From: Flavobacterium selenitireducens
GTDB lineage: Bacteria; Bacteroidota; Bacteroidia; Flavobacteriales; Flavobacteriaceae
DNA length: 64,000 nt
Direction of reading: 5' to 3'
NCBI RefSeq assembly: GCF_014748335.1
Contig: NZ_JAAVIY010000002.1
Location: forward strand, 1 to 64,000
Shown here: in pieces, positions 1-8,636 of the stretch
Position numbering within the stretch: position 1 is the first letter of the stretch
Layout: each line of letters opens with the position of its first letter
The notes under the pieces: generated by a model
Seen by the model: only the letters and a program-made list of their open reading frames with translations
Told to the model about the DNA's origin: nothing
Database searches by the model: none
Position numbers and translations under genes: made by a program

Positions 1-3000
1 TAATTCCAGTCGTCGCATCAAAGCTCAATCCCGCAGGCAAAGCCGGAGAAATGCTGTAAGACGTGACGCTTCCGGTTACCGTTGGAGTCAAAGCAGTAAT
101 CGCGGTTCCAACAGTAAACGTATTCGGAGTGTTATAACTCAAGGCTGAAGGTGCCGCCGGATTGACTGCGATCTCGATATCGAAAGTTGCGTTTCCGCCT
201 GCATTCGTAGCCGTAACCGTGTAGGTTGCATTCGCGGAAACAACCGTCGGCGTTCCCGAGATAATTCCAGTCGTCGCATCAAAGCTCAACCCCGCAGGCA
301 AAGCCGGAGAAATGCTGTAAGACGTGACGCTTCCGGTTACCGTTGGAGTCAAGTTGACGATTGCCGAATTTACCGTAAATACGTTTGGCGTCGTGTAGCT
401 CAAGGCCGACGGCGCGATATCGTTAACGGTAATAATCACGTCGTAACTTGTGCTGCCGCCGACATTTGTAGCGGTTACGGTATAAGTCGTCATTGGCGAA
501 ACGACGATTGGCGTTCCGGATATGATTCCCGTGGTCGTGTCGAACAAAAGTCCGGCAGGCAATGTCCCTGAAATGCTGAAGCTCGTCGCTGATGCGGTTG
601 TCGCCGGAACCAAAGGCGTAATGATGGTATTGACCGTGAAAACGTTAGGATTCGGATACGTCAACGGCATTTTCACGCCATCCATCGCAATATTGTTGAA
701 CGTTACTCGGTTGCCGTCGCTGGCGGTCATGTTCGGACCCGTAAAACGGACGCGCACTTTGAAATTCGCATTGTCATTGGCCGCTGCGATTGCGGTAAAG
801 TCAGTTTCAAAAAGTTGGTAGGAGCCTGTCGTAAGCGCGAGTGCAGACGTAATTCCCGTCGAAGCAAAGTTAGTCCCGTCAACAGCATAATCGATTGTGA
901 TTCCTGTCGCGGCGCCTTCGTCCATGGCGGCAAACGAGAACTTGATATTCTTGTAACCCGTTGTCGGAAGATTGAAAACCATCGTATTTTCCAAACCATT
1001 CTGTTCGAAAGGCTGGGTGATTTGCAAGCCGCGCATCTGGCCGGGAGCATAAGGCGCACCACCGTTTGCGTCCGAGCGGTAGTTTAGCGGCGTTGGCTGG
1101 TTGCGACGTTCCATCGAACCTTTTCTCCACAGCGGGTCTCCGTTAACGAACGGATAACCTGCCAGTGATGACGAATAGCTGATGGTCGTGTTGGCCAAAA
1201 CCTCATAAGACGAATTCAGGAAAGTCAGCGGCGTATCGTTCTGGATCGCTGAATTCATCATCCAAAAATAGACCGGCTCGCTTTCCTCGACGGCAAAACC
1301 TTCCGGGACGAAGATCGCCTTAGCCGTGAAGTTCGTCGCCGAATTCACCGTAATTTCTGCGGTCGTAGCCGATGAGACACCTTCCCAGTGGCTGAACACA
1401 TAACCAGGTTTGGCAATCGCCTTTAGCGTTACCGGAACGTTCGAGAAATAAATTCCGGTCCACGGAAACGGCGTAGCGTTCACTCCCGCCAAAGCCGGTG
1501 TAATTTCGAGTGTATTGATTTTGATCAAGCCGTGGTCGACATCCGACACATTGAGGTTCGCGTTGATGTTGTTGGCAATGCCGAACTTAGAGCGGATGTG
1601 GTCGCGCTGCAAAGCCGGGCGGGCGTTGGCAAAACCGGCCTGCCAGTTCATGTACCACTGGAAATCGCCCATGTCGCCGTTGTCTCTCCAACGGTCGCGA
1701 TGCTCGGGAAGTTCAGGCGTGATGCCGTTGGCCATCGTATTCATTTTGGCGATTACCACGCCAGATAGATAGTAGCTGTTCATCATATCCGCAAAACGGT
1801 TGATGAAGTAATTTTTGAAGCCGTCGTTCTGCAACATTTTGCGCAGCCATAGCGTCGACCACTCCGGGTTGATCCAGGAATTGGAAAACGTCGTGGCGAT
1901 TTCGAGGCTGTTGCGGTCGTATTGATCGGTTCCAACGCCGAAAGTGTCGTCCATATCATGGAAAACCCAACGCCAGCGGCCATCTGCACCATAGGCGGCA
2001 TTCGGGTCAAACGCGACTTTCTTTCTCCAATATTGGGTGTTGTTGCCCGGCCAGTCGGAATTGTCGAAGAAAATGTTCGAGATGTAATAATCGGCCATGC
2101 TCTCCGGATCGATCTGGGTCACGGCGTAATCGTAGTTGGCCTGAACCGAAAGGTCGTTGTTCTGAAGATAGGTGTTCACTGCATCGTAATGATCGTCGTC
2201 CCCTTCTTCAACGGTTCCATCGTTCTCAAGCAAATCGACGTCGTCAAAACCGTAAACGCGGTTGAAGTAATTGTTGTCGAAACGCTCGCGTATGTTCAGG
2301 ATGCCCCAATACTCTCCGTTTATGAACGTGATTGTCGGCTGATAATTCTCATTCTCTACGTGCAGTTCGTCGCTGACCACATGGCAAAGCGCGTCGCGGA
2401 ACATCGTATTGCGGAAGTCGCTTCCGGAGTTCGACAAGGTCAGGCGTTCGAAACTTTCGTCGGCCAAATCAGGGAAGAACTTATAATCCAAATCGGCATC
2501 GCCATAATCGGCACGGGCATAAACCGTAAGCGATTTGCTTTCGTAACGACGGGTCGAAGCACCGCGTATGCGCAATCCGACGTCTTGGTTGATGACCTGT
2601 TGACCACCGACGAAATACGTCATGTTGCCGCGTTTCTCGAATTCTTCTCCTCTTCTGTGGTAGTTGCCTACTCGCTCAGGTTGCGGATTCGCCGTCGGAT
2701 TGGCAGCGCGCCAGTCGTCAAAATCTTTACCGGCTACGTAAATGCCGTCTTCATAATCGTAGAAATCGCTTTCGTTCAAAGAAATCGAAATTACGGGGAT
2801 CTCAAATCGGGAAACGCCTTCCGGAGTCACAAAATACGTCTGGGAAACCGTTGGGCTGGGCAAAGCGCCCGGCTTGATGACTTTTACGCGGACGACCGTT
2901 CCTTTGAAGATATTCCCATCCGGCATATAAAACGACGGATCGTGGTGATAGGTCGAGGAGATCATCGAAATTTTATTGGGTTCCGATGTGCGGTTCACGA

Positions 3001-3757
3001 TCGAAATCGGGGCCGAATAAGTCAAGGTTTGGTAACTCTGGGTAAGTAGCGGGCCCGGAGTTTGGGAACCTGTTTGGTTGTAGGAATTTCGGTATTCGTA
3101 AGTATGGCCGCCGACATTCGCAGGATCGGGTTCGGAACCGTCGAGCGTGTACAAAATCGTAACGCCTGCGTCCGAAGTGGACAACGTCAAATCAAATCCT
3201 GTCGTGAAGAATCCACCCGCTTGGGAAAACGAAGGAGCGTTCAGGATTTCATTATAACCCGTGGCTGCGTTTTGCGCCCCGGGAGTCACTTCGTCAAAAT
3301 ACGCGAAAGGCCCAGTTCCGTTAGGGAAACGCCCGAAAGAAAAATCTTCTTCAATTGCTGCAGCCGGCGCCTGGTCGACTAAAACACCCGAAGCGTCGGA
3401 CAACACGATGTTCTCGCCCGAACCGCTGATTTTCCAGTTCGTGTGCAACGGTTGCCCGGGAACTGTCCGGTTTTTGTCCGAACAATAAATCAACAGATAT
3501 TGTCCCGAAGCGATCGTAACGTTTGGAAACAGCCATTTCAACGGTTGGGCCGGGTTGTCGGTAAGTCCGAATCCGTTGAGGTTGACCGAAGAAGGCCCGT
3601 TGTTGTACAACTCGACCCAATCCTGGTATTCGCCGTCCTCGTCTACGTTGATCGTCGCATTGGACGAAACCACCTCATTGACCACAACTTGCGCTTGAGA
3701 AGGTGTACAAAAAGCAAAAAACGCCAATAGAATCAGCGCGTGGGTAATTTTTTTCAT
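1..3757 (-). CDS. Giant secreted CotH-kinase protein with Ig-like repeats (3' end missing)
   Basis: Partial gene; it begins at 3757 and is still open at base 1, so 1252 codons are visible. I checked the frame at several points and it is a single continuous frame. In order it encodes a signal peptide (MKKITHALILLAFFAF, cut near QAQ), a lamin-tail-like domain, a chitobiase-C-like domain (TLDGSEPDP), a CotH kinase domain with HDMDDTFG, an InlB-type 'bacterial repeat' (FSHWEG), a beta-rich region, and at least three 87-residue putative-Ig (He_PIG) repeats (SISPALPAGLSFDATTGIIS). It is a close paralogue of the next minus-strand gene (3924-7268), which ends in a T9SS sorting domain; this one probably ends the same way outside the window. 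Role inferred: secreted or surface-anchored protein, possibly a protein kinase or adhesin. Substrate unknown. Confidence 0.88.
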   Translation of the reverse strand, partial: MKKITHALILLAFFAFCTPSQAQVVVNEVVSSNATINVDEDGEYQDWVELYNNGPSSVNLNGFGLTDNPAQPLKWLFPNVTIASGQYLLIYCSDKNRTVPGQPLHTNWKISGSGENIVLSDASGVLVDQAPAAAIEEDFSFGRFPNGTGPFAYFDEVTPGAQNAATGYNEILNAPSFSQAGGFFTTGFDLTLSTSDAGVTILYTLDGSEPDPANVGGHTYEYRNSYNQTGSQTPGPLLTQSYQTLTYSAPISIVNRTSEPNKISMISSTYHHDPSFYMPDGNIFKGTVVRVKVIKPGALPSPTVSQTYFVTPEGVSRFEIPVISISLNESDFYDYEDGIYVAGKDFDDWRAANPTANPQPERVGNYHRRGEEFEKRGNMTYFVGGQQVINQDVGLRIRGASTRRYESKSLTVYARADYGDADLDYKFFPDLADESFERLTLSNSGSDFRNTMFRDALCHVVSDELHVENENYQPTITFINGEYWGILNIRERFDNNYFNRVYGFDDVDLLENDGTVEEGDDDHYDAVNTYLQNNDLSVQANYDYAVTQIDPESMADYYISNIFFDNSDWPGNNTQYWRKKVAFDPNAAYGADGRWRWVFHDMDDTFGVGTDQYDRNSLEIATTFSNSWINPEWSTLWLRKMLQNDGFKNYFINRFADMMNSYYLSGVVIAKMNTMANGITPELPEHRDRWRDNGDMGDFQWYMNWQAGFANARPALQRDHIRSKFGIANNINANLNVSDVDHGLIKINTLEITPALAGVNATPFPWTGIYFSNVPVTLKAIAKPGYVFSHWEGVSSATTAEITVNSATNFTAKAIFVPEGFAVEESEPVYFWMMNSAIQNDTPLTFLNSSYEVLANTTISYSSSLAGYPFVNGDPLWRKGSMERRNQPTPLNYRSDANGGAPYAPGQMRGLQITQPFEQNGLENTMVFNLPTTGYKNIKFSFAAMDEGAATGITIDYAVDGTNFASTGITSALALTTGSYQLFETDFTAIAAANDNANFKVRVRFTGPNMTASDGNRVTFNNIAMDGVKMPLTYPNPNVFTVNTIITPLVPATTASATSFSISGTLPAGLLFDTTTGIISGTPIVVSPMTTYTVTATNVGGSTSYDVIITVNDIAPSALSYTTPNVFTVNSAIVNLTPTVTGSVTSYSISPALPAGLSFDATTGIISGTPTVVSANATYTVTATNAGGNATFDIEIAVNPAAPSALSYNTPNTFTVGTAITALTPTVTGSVTSYSISPALPAGLSFDATTGI
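2..675 (-). repeat. 261-bp tandem Ig-domain coding repeats
   Basis: About 2.6 copies of a 261-bp (87-codon) unit lie inside the CotH gene, with unit boundaries near 154, 415 and 675. Bases 1-91 and 262-352 are identical apart from position 29 (T) versus 290 (C). The third copy, from 523, keeps the exact 261-base register but is clearly diverged. This points to recent duplication or gene conversion of the two outer units. Confidence 0.85.
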
Positions 3758-3777
3758 ATGCTACCTGTTTATGCGGG

Positions 3778-3785
3778 CAAATATA
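3778..3785 (-). promoter_or_regulatory. -7 box TATATTTG of the truncated CotH gene
   Basis: A perfect Bacteroidota -7 element (TAnnTTTG) lies 20 bases upstream of the ATG at 3757. No convincing TTG -33 element was found at the usual spacing. It indicates that this paralogue has its own promoter rather than relying on read-through from 7268, which also ends at a terminator. Confidence 0.5.
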
Positions 3786-3870
3786 GATGGGTTTGTAAAG
3801 TTGTCGGAGTTTTCTCGATTATAAAAACGATATTTTCGACGAACTACCCATTTTTAAAATTGCCCAAATT

Positions 3871-3908
3871 AAAAAAGAAAAGGAGACAACACGCGCTATC
3901 TCCTTTTC
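3871..3908 (-). terminator. Rho-independent terminator of the complete CotH gene
   Basis: A perfect 10-bp inverted repeat (3877-3886 with 3899-3908, GAAAAGGAGA / TCTCCTTTTC on the minus strand, 12-base loop) is followed on the minus strand by six U residues (3876-3871). It lies just past the stop at 3924. Confidence 0.85.
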
Positions 3909-3923
3909 AATCAATCTAGTATG

Positions 3924-6900
3924 TTATTGTTTGACGATTTTTTTCGTCTCTGTTCTTCCGTCAGATTCAAGCTGCAACAAGTACAACCCTGATGTCAAAC
4001 TGTCGAGGCTGATTTGTGCAGACGAATCGATTTTTCCTGATTGTACCATTTTACCATCGATCGAAAACAATGAATATTTCGCGTCCGATGCAAGATTGGC
4101 CACGTTCACGATTCCGTTTGTAGGGTTCGGATACACGAGGAATTTACGTTCGACAGGCGACGGTGCCGACAACAAAGGTGTTCCGTGAACCGCGATGTTG
4201 TTGAACGTGACGCGCTTTCCGGTATCGGACGTCATATCACCCGATCCTTGGAAACGAAGGCGGATTTTGAAATTGTCGGCGTTTTCAACGGCGTCGATCT
4301 GGCTGAAATCGGCAGAGAATACCTGAAACGTCGACGTCAATGGCAAACTTGTGGAAGCCAATCCCGTGGAGATCCAGGTCGGCGAACCTGCGCCTATCGA
4401 ATAATCGATGAGGATGTTTTCGGCATTCGTTCCTTCATTGATAGCCGCAAACGAGAACAACATGTCATAATAACCGGATTTATCGATGTTGAAAACCATC
4501 GTATTGCTATTGCCCGCGTTTTGCAACGGCTCGGTGATCTGCAAACCTTTCATGTCTCCTGCAACGTAAGGTGCGTCTCCGTTAGCTTCCGGAATGTAGT
4601 TGAGCGGTGTTGGTTTGTTGCGTCGCTCCATCGAGGCTTTTCTCCACAAAGGATCGGCATTCGTGTACGGATAACCAGGCAAACTCGACGTGTAATCGAT
4701 CGTGGCGTCTACCGAAGTCGCGTTGAACGAAGATGCCAATGTGGTAAGCGGCGTGTCGTTCGGGATCGCACCGCTCATCCACCAAAAATAGATTGGTTCG
4801 GAAGTCGCTACAGCCGATGGCACGAACACCGCTTTCACGGAAAACGCCTCGTCCATCGTCACTGTGATGATTGGGGAATCTACCGTAGAATCACCTTCCC
4901 AATGACTGAAGACAAATCCTTCGTTCGCAATGGCTGTCAGCGTTACCGGAATTCCTGAGAAATAAACACCGGTCCAAGGATAAGGATTGGCCGCGATGTT
5001 ATCGGTTCCTTGTTTGATATCGATCGTGTTCATCTTGATATAACCATGCGTCACGTCAGATACGTCCAACGTAGCGTTGATGTTGGCCGGGATCGCGAAT
5101 TTGCCGCGGATATGGTTTCTCTGTATCTCCGGACGAAGCGTCGCGAATTCCTGCTCGAATCCGTAATAGAAGTTGAAATCGGCCATGTCGACCGGTGCTT
5201 GCCAACGTGCGATTTGCTCGGCAAGTTCAGGAAGGATCACGTTTTTCATCTCTTCCATCGTACTGTTCACGAAAGCCGAAGAATACGAAGTGTTGATCTT
5301 ATCGGCGAAACGGTTGATGAAATAGTTCTTGAAACCTGGATTCTCCAACATTTTGCGCAACATGAACGTCGACCATTCCGGGTTCGGCCATTCCGGTCCG
5401 TTGAGAGCCGTGGCGATCTCGAGGCTGTTGCGGTCGATTTCTTCGGACGTCGTGGCAAATGTCGCGTCCATATCGTGGGCAAGCCATCTCCAGCGTCCGT
5501 CATGCGGATATTCTGCGTTCGGGGCGTCGACTTTTTCCCTCCAAAACACGATGTTGTTACCCGGCCAGTCGAGGTTGTCGAAGAATATATTGTGGATGAA
5601 ATAATCTGCGAAGTTCTCGTAATCGAGCTGGGTTTTCACGTATTCGTAATTGGCTTCTACCGAAAGCGGATGTGTTTCGATATAGTCCAAAAGCGCAAGA
5701 TAATCAGTGGCGTCACCTTCTTCGACGACGTTCTCGCTTTCCAAAACATCGACTTCGTCTATGTCGAAAACGCGCTTGAAATAGTTGTTGTCGAATTTAT
5801 CACTCAACGAAAGCAATCCCCAATATTCGCCGTTCATGAACGTGATCGTCGGTTGGTAACCTTTCGCCAATACTTTGGACTGTTTCAGCAAACGCATGTT
5901 GAGCGCATCGCGGAAGTGCGTCTCGAAAAAGTCCGCACCTGAATTGCGCAAGATCAAACGTTCGAAATCTGTAGGTTGGTTAGGAAAAAACGCGTAATCC
6001 ATCGTTTCGTCACCATATTCGGCTCTTGAATAGATGTTGAACGATTTATTCTGCCAGTCGCGAGAGGAACCTCCGTGCAAACGAAGCCCTACGTTTTGAT
6101 TCATGACTTCCGTTCCGCCTACGTAATACGACATGTTGGCTTCGCGTTCCCAATCCTGGCCGCGGCGGTAATAATTTGCGAGATCTTCGATTCCGGCAGG
6201 ACTCAAATCAGGATTGGCCGCTCTCCAGTTGTCGAAATCGACACCGGCGACATAAATCCCGTCATTGTAATCGAAAAGGACGTTCTCGCTGATGCTCAAC
6301 GATACGACAGGCAACGTGAAACGGTTGCTTCCCTGAGGCGTAACAAAATAAGTATGGGAAACGGTGTTGCTCGAAAGCGCGCCTGGCTTTACAACTTTGG
6401 CGCGAACGACCGTTCCTTTGAAGATATTATCGGTCGGAAGATATTCCGGGTCGGCATGCCACGTCGAGGAAATCATCGAAATGTCATTCGGCTGGCTCGT
6501 GCGGTTCACGATGTTGATAGGCGTCGTGTAGGCAAAGCTGTTGAAGCTCTTCGTCAAAAACGGCCCGACCGGATCGCCCGGTTCCTGAGGATATTGATTT
6601 TTGTATTGATATGTCGTTCCGGCCAAATTGTTTGGATCCGGCTCGCTTCCGTCAAGCGTGTAAATGATGCTCGCTCCCGCAACTGACGTAGAAAGTGTAA
6701 GATCGAAAGCCGTTGTGAAAAACCCGCCGTTTTGTGAAAATGTCGGAGGGTTCAATATTTCGTTATAGCCGACGCTTCCGTTTTGGGCGGCTGGCGTAAC
6801 GGCCGAGAAGAAAACGAAAGGTCCGGTTCCGTTAGGCAGGCGTCCGAAAGAAATGTCCGAAGGAATCGCCGTTGCCGGAACCTGATCGACGGTAACGCTT

Positions 6901-7268
6901 GCCGCATTTGTCAACGTAATGGCTTCGCCCGAAGAACTGATTTTCCAGTTCGTGTGCAACGGTTGGTTTACGACCGTGCGGTTTTTGTCCGAACAATAAA
7001 CGATAAGATATTGACCCGGCGCGATCACCTGTGCGGGGAACACCCATTTGAAGGGCTGGGCTGCATTGTCGGTAAGACCAAAACCGGCGAGGTTGATTGG
7101 ACCCGCCGAACCATTGTAAAGTTCCACCCAATCCTGGTATTCACCGTCTTCGTCCTCATTGGTCGCGGTGTTCGAGGTTAGGATTTCATTGATCACCAGG
7201 TTTTGGGCAAACGAAGAAGCGCCCAAAAACAGCAACATTACAATGAAAAAAGGAGTAATTTTTTTCAT
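3924..7268 (-). CDS. Secreted CotH-kinase protein with T9SS sorting domain
   Basis: 1114 residues. Signal peptide 1-21 (cut near FAQ); lamin-tail domain about 24-145; chitobiase-C-like domain about 178-310 (TLDGSEPDPNN); CotH kinase domain about 315-690 with LRLHGGSS at 396-402, NGEYWG at 479-484 and the metal-binding HDMD at 598-601; InlB-like repeat about 720-815 (FSHWEGDS); beta-rich segment; and a type A T9SS sorting domain in the last 75 residues (VYPNPTNG, ending TKKIVKQ). The family phosphorylates protein substrates in spore coats (Bacillus CotH) and, in bacteria generally, is found in large exported proteins. I infer export by the T9SS and attachment at the cell surface. It is a tandem paralogue of the gene ending at the window edge and followed by its own terminator. 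The exact substrate cannot be told. Confidence 0.92.
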   Translation of the reverse strand: MKKITPFFIVMLLFLGASSFAQNLVINEILTSNTATNEDEDGEYQDWVELYNGSAGPINLAGFGLTDNAAQPFKWVFPAQVIAPGQYLIVYCSDKNRTVVNQPLHTNWKISSSGEAITLTNAASVTVDQVPATAIPSDISFGRLPNGTGPFVFFSAVTPAAQNGSVGYNEILNPPTFSQNGGFFTTAFDLTLSTSVAGASIIYTLDGSEPDPNNLAGTTYQYKNQYPQEPGDPVGPFLTKSFNSFAYTTPINIVNRTSQPNDISMISSTWHADPEYLPTDNIFKGTVVRAKVVKPGALSSNTVSHTYFVTPQGSNRFTLPVVSLSISENVLFDYNDGIYVAGVDFDNWRAANPDLSPAGIEDLANYYRRGQDWEREANMSYYVGGTEVMNQNVGLRLHGGSSRDWQNKSFNIYSRAEYGDETMDYAFFPNQPTDFERLILRNSGADFFETHFRDALNMRLLKQSKVLAKGYQPTITFMNGEYWGLLSLSDKFDNNYFKRVFDIDEVDVLESENVVEEGDATDYLALLDYIETHPLSVEANYEYVKTQLDYENFADYFIHNIFFDNLDWPGNNIVFWREKVDAPNAEYPHDGRWRWLAHDMDATFATTSEEIDRNSLEIATALNGPEWPNPEWSTFMLRKMLENPGFKNYFINRFADKINTSYSSAFVNSTMEEMKNVILPELAEQIARWQAPVDMADFNFYYGFEQEFATLRPEIQRNHIRGKFAIPANINATLDVSDVTHGYIKMNTIDIKQGTDNIAANPYPWTGVYFSGIPVTLTAIANEGFVFSHWEGDSTVDSPIITVTMDEAFSVKAVFVPSAVATSEPIYFWWMSGAIPNDTPLTTLASSFNATSVDATIDYTSSLPGYPYTNADPLWRKASMERRNKPTPLNYIPEANGDAPYVAGDMKGLQITEPLQNAGNSNTMVFNIDKSGYYDMLFSFAAINEGTNAENILIDYSIGAGSPTWISTGLASTSLPLTSTFQVFSADFSQIDAVENADNFKIRLRFQGSGDMTSDTGKRVTFNNIAVHGTPLLSAPSPVERKFLVYPNPTNGIVNVANLASDAKYSLFSIDGKMVQSGKIDSSAQISLDSLTSGLYLLQLESDGRTETKKIVKQ

Positions 7269-7421
7269 AACGTTTTAATAGATTGATTTTTAAGGGCGTG
7301 AAATTATGTAACAAAATTTTAAGGGTTTCTTTTTGTCGATGTAAGGCAGAATTATCCTTTAAAATGCATAATTTGGAAAATTAACTGACATTTCGTTTCC
7401 ATTGCTAAAATTCTAAACTCA

Positions 7422-7445
7422 AGTCGGGGAGGCGCGCCGCCGACT
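7422..7445. other. GC-rich hairpin in the 7269-7566 intergenic region
   Basis: AGTCGG (7422-7427) pairs with CCGACT (7440-7445), and the loop holds the palindrome GGCGCGCC. It stands out in an otherwise AT-rich 298-base gap between the CotH gene and the polysaccharide region. No T-run follows, so it is not an obvious terminator. Nothing else convincing was found in this gap. Confidence 0.35.
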
Positions 7446-7566
7446 AAATGCATTTCAATACTAGGAGATTGATAAAAAAGAATCCGTAATGAGGTAAAAT
7501 CGAAAATTTGGAATAGTTTTACACGCGTTAAACTACTAATCAAGGCATGGCCCGATTCCATAAAAT

Positions 7567-8631
7567 ATGTCGAAAATACTAGTAACCGGAGGAGCAGGTT
7601 TTGTTGGTTCGTCTCTTTGCTTGCAGCTCAAAAAGCGATATCCCGAATCTGAGATCGTAGCCTTTGACAACTTAAAACGAAGGGGATCCGAACTTAATCT
7701 TGCCGATCTCATCCGTGAAAATATCGGGTTCGTACACGGTGACATTCGCAACGCTGAGGATTTGGCGGCAGTCAGGGAATTTGACGTGCTCATAGAAGCG
7801 TCGGCCGAGCCGTCGGTCATGGCTGGTCTGGATTCAGATCCTACCTATGTGATCAACAATAATCTTTACGGATCGATTAACTGCTTCAATGCCTGTCTGA
7901 AAAATAAGGCGAAGCTGATTTTCCTTTCGACGAGCCGCGTCTATCCGATAAAAAAGATTGAATCTGCGAATTACGACGAGCTTGAAACGCGTTTCGCTTT
8001 TTCCGAAAGCCAGCCTGAACCGGGACTTTCTGAAAATGGGATTTCCGAAAAACTGTCGCTCGACGGCGCCCGCTCTTTCTACGGCACGACAAAACTGGCT
8101 TCAGAACTTTTCATTGCCGAATATTCAGCATTTTACGGTTTGCAGGCCGCGGTTACCCGATTCGGCGTAATAGCCGGTCCCCGACAAATGGGCAAGACCG
8201 ACCAAGGCGTCGTGACACTTTGGATGGCTAAGCATTTTTGGAAGCAATCGCTTAAATACATTGGCTACGGCGGAACCGGAAAGCAGGTTCGGGATATATT
8301 GCACATTGATGATCTTGTTGATCTCGTGGACCTTCAAATACGCGAAACTGAGAAGTTCACCGGACGAATTTTCAACGCCGGCGGCGGATTGGAGAATAGC
8401 GCTTCTTTGCAGGAAATGACGCGCCTTTGCGAAAGCATCACTGGAAATTCGATAACGATCGGCTCAGAAACCGAAAACAGGCCTGCGGATCTCAGGATAT
8501 TCGTTACCGATAATTCGGCCATTACGGAAGCGACGGGTTGGAAACCGAAGCGTTCCGTAGAAGATGTGTTCAAAGATATTTACGATTGGATAAATTCAAA
8601 TGAGGTAAAACTCAAGCCAATATTAAGCTGA
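7567..8631 (+). CDS. NAD-dependent sugar-nucleotide epimerase/dehydratase (extended SDR)
   Basis: 354 residues. N-terminal Rossmann motif GGAGFVG at 8-14, acidic D34 after beta-2, catalytic STS at 121-123 and YxxxK as Y172/K176 (FYGTTK). The C-terminal half (GKQVRDILHIDDL, FNAGGGLENSASL) resembles the CDP-paratose 2-epimerase branch and the paralogue at 10532, but unlike that paralogue it keeps the catalytic tyrosine. It acts in the cytoplasm to make or modify a nucleotide sugar for surface polysaccharide. It is the first gene of a plus-strand run and sits 5 bases before the membrane protein at 8637. The exact sugar is not determinable. Confidence 0.82.
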   Translation: MSKILVTGGAGFVGSSLCLQLKKRYPESEIVAFDNLKRRGSELNLADLIRENIGFVHGDIRNAEDLAAVREFDVLIEASAEPSVMAGLDSDPTYVINNNLYGSINCFNACLKNKAKLIFLSTSRVYPIKKIESANYDELETRFAFSESQPEPGLSENGISEKLSLDGARSFYGTTKLASELFIAEYSAFYGLQAAVTRFGVIAGPRQMGKTDQGVVTLWMAKHFWKQSLKYIGYGGTGKQVRDILHIDDLVDLVDLQIRETEKFTGRIFNAGGGLENSASLQEMTRLCESITGNSITIGSETENRPADLRIFVTDNSAITEATGWKPKRSVEDVFKDIYDWINSNEVKLKPILS

Positions 8632-8636
8632 CAGAC

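Noticed and set aside
1922..3049. Open frame of 375 codons on the plus strand
   Set aside because: It is antisense to the CotH gene. The product is low in structure, rich in Ile/Val/Arg with no recognisable domain, as expected from a mirrored frame.
5010..5942. Open frame of 310 codons on the plus strand
   Set aside because: Antisense to the complete CotH gene, no start context or promoter, unlikely amino-acid composition.
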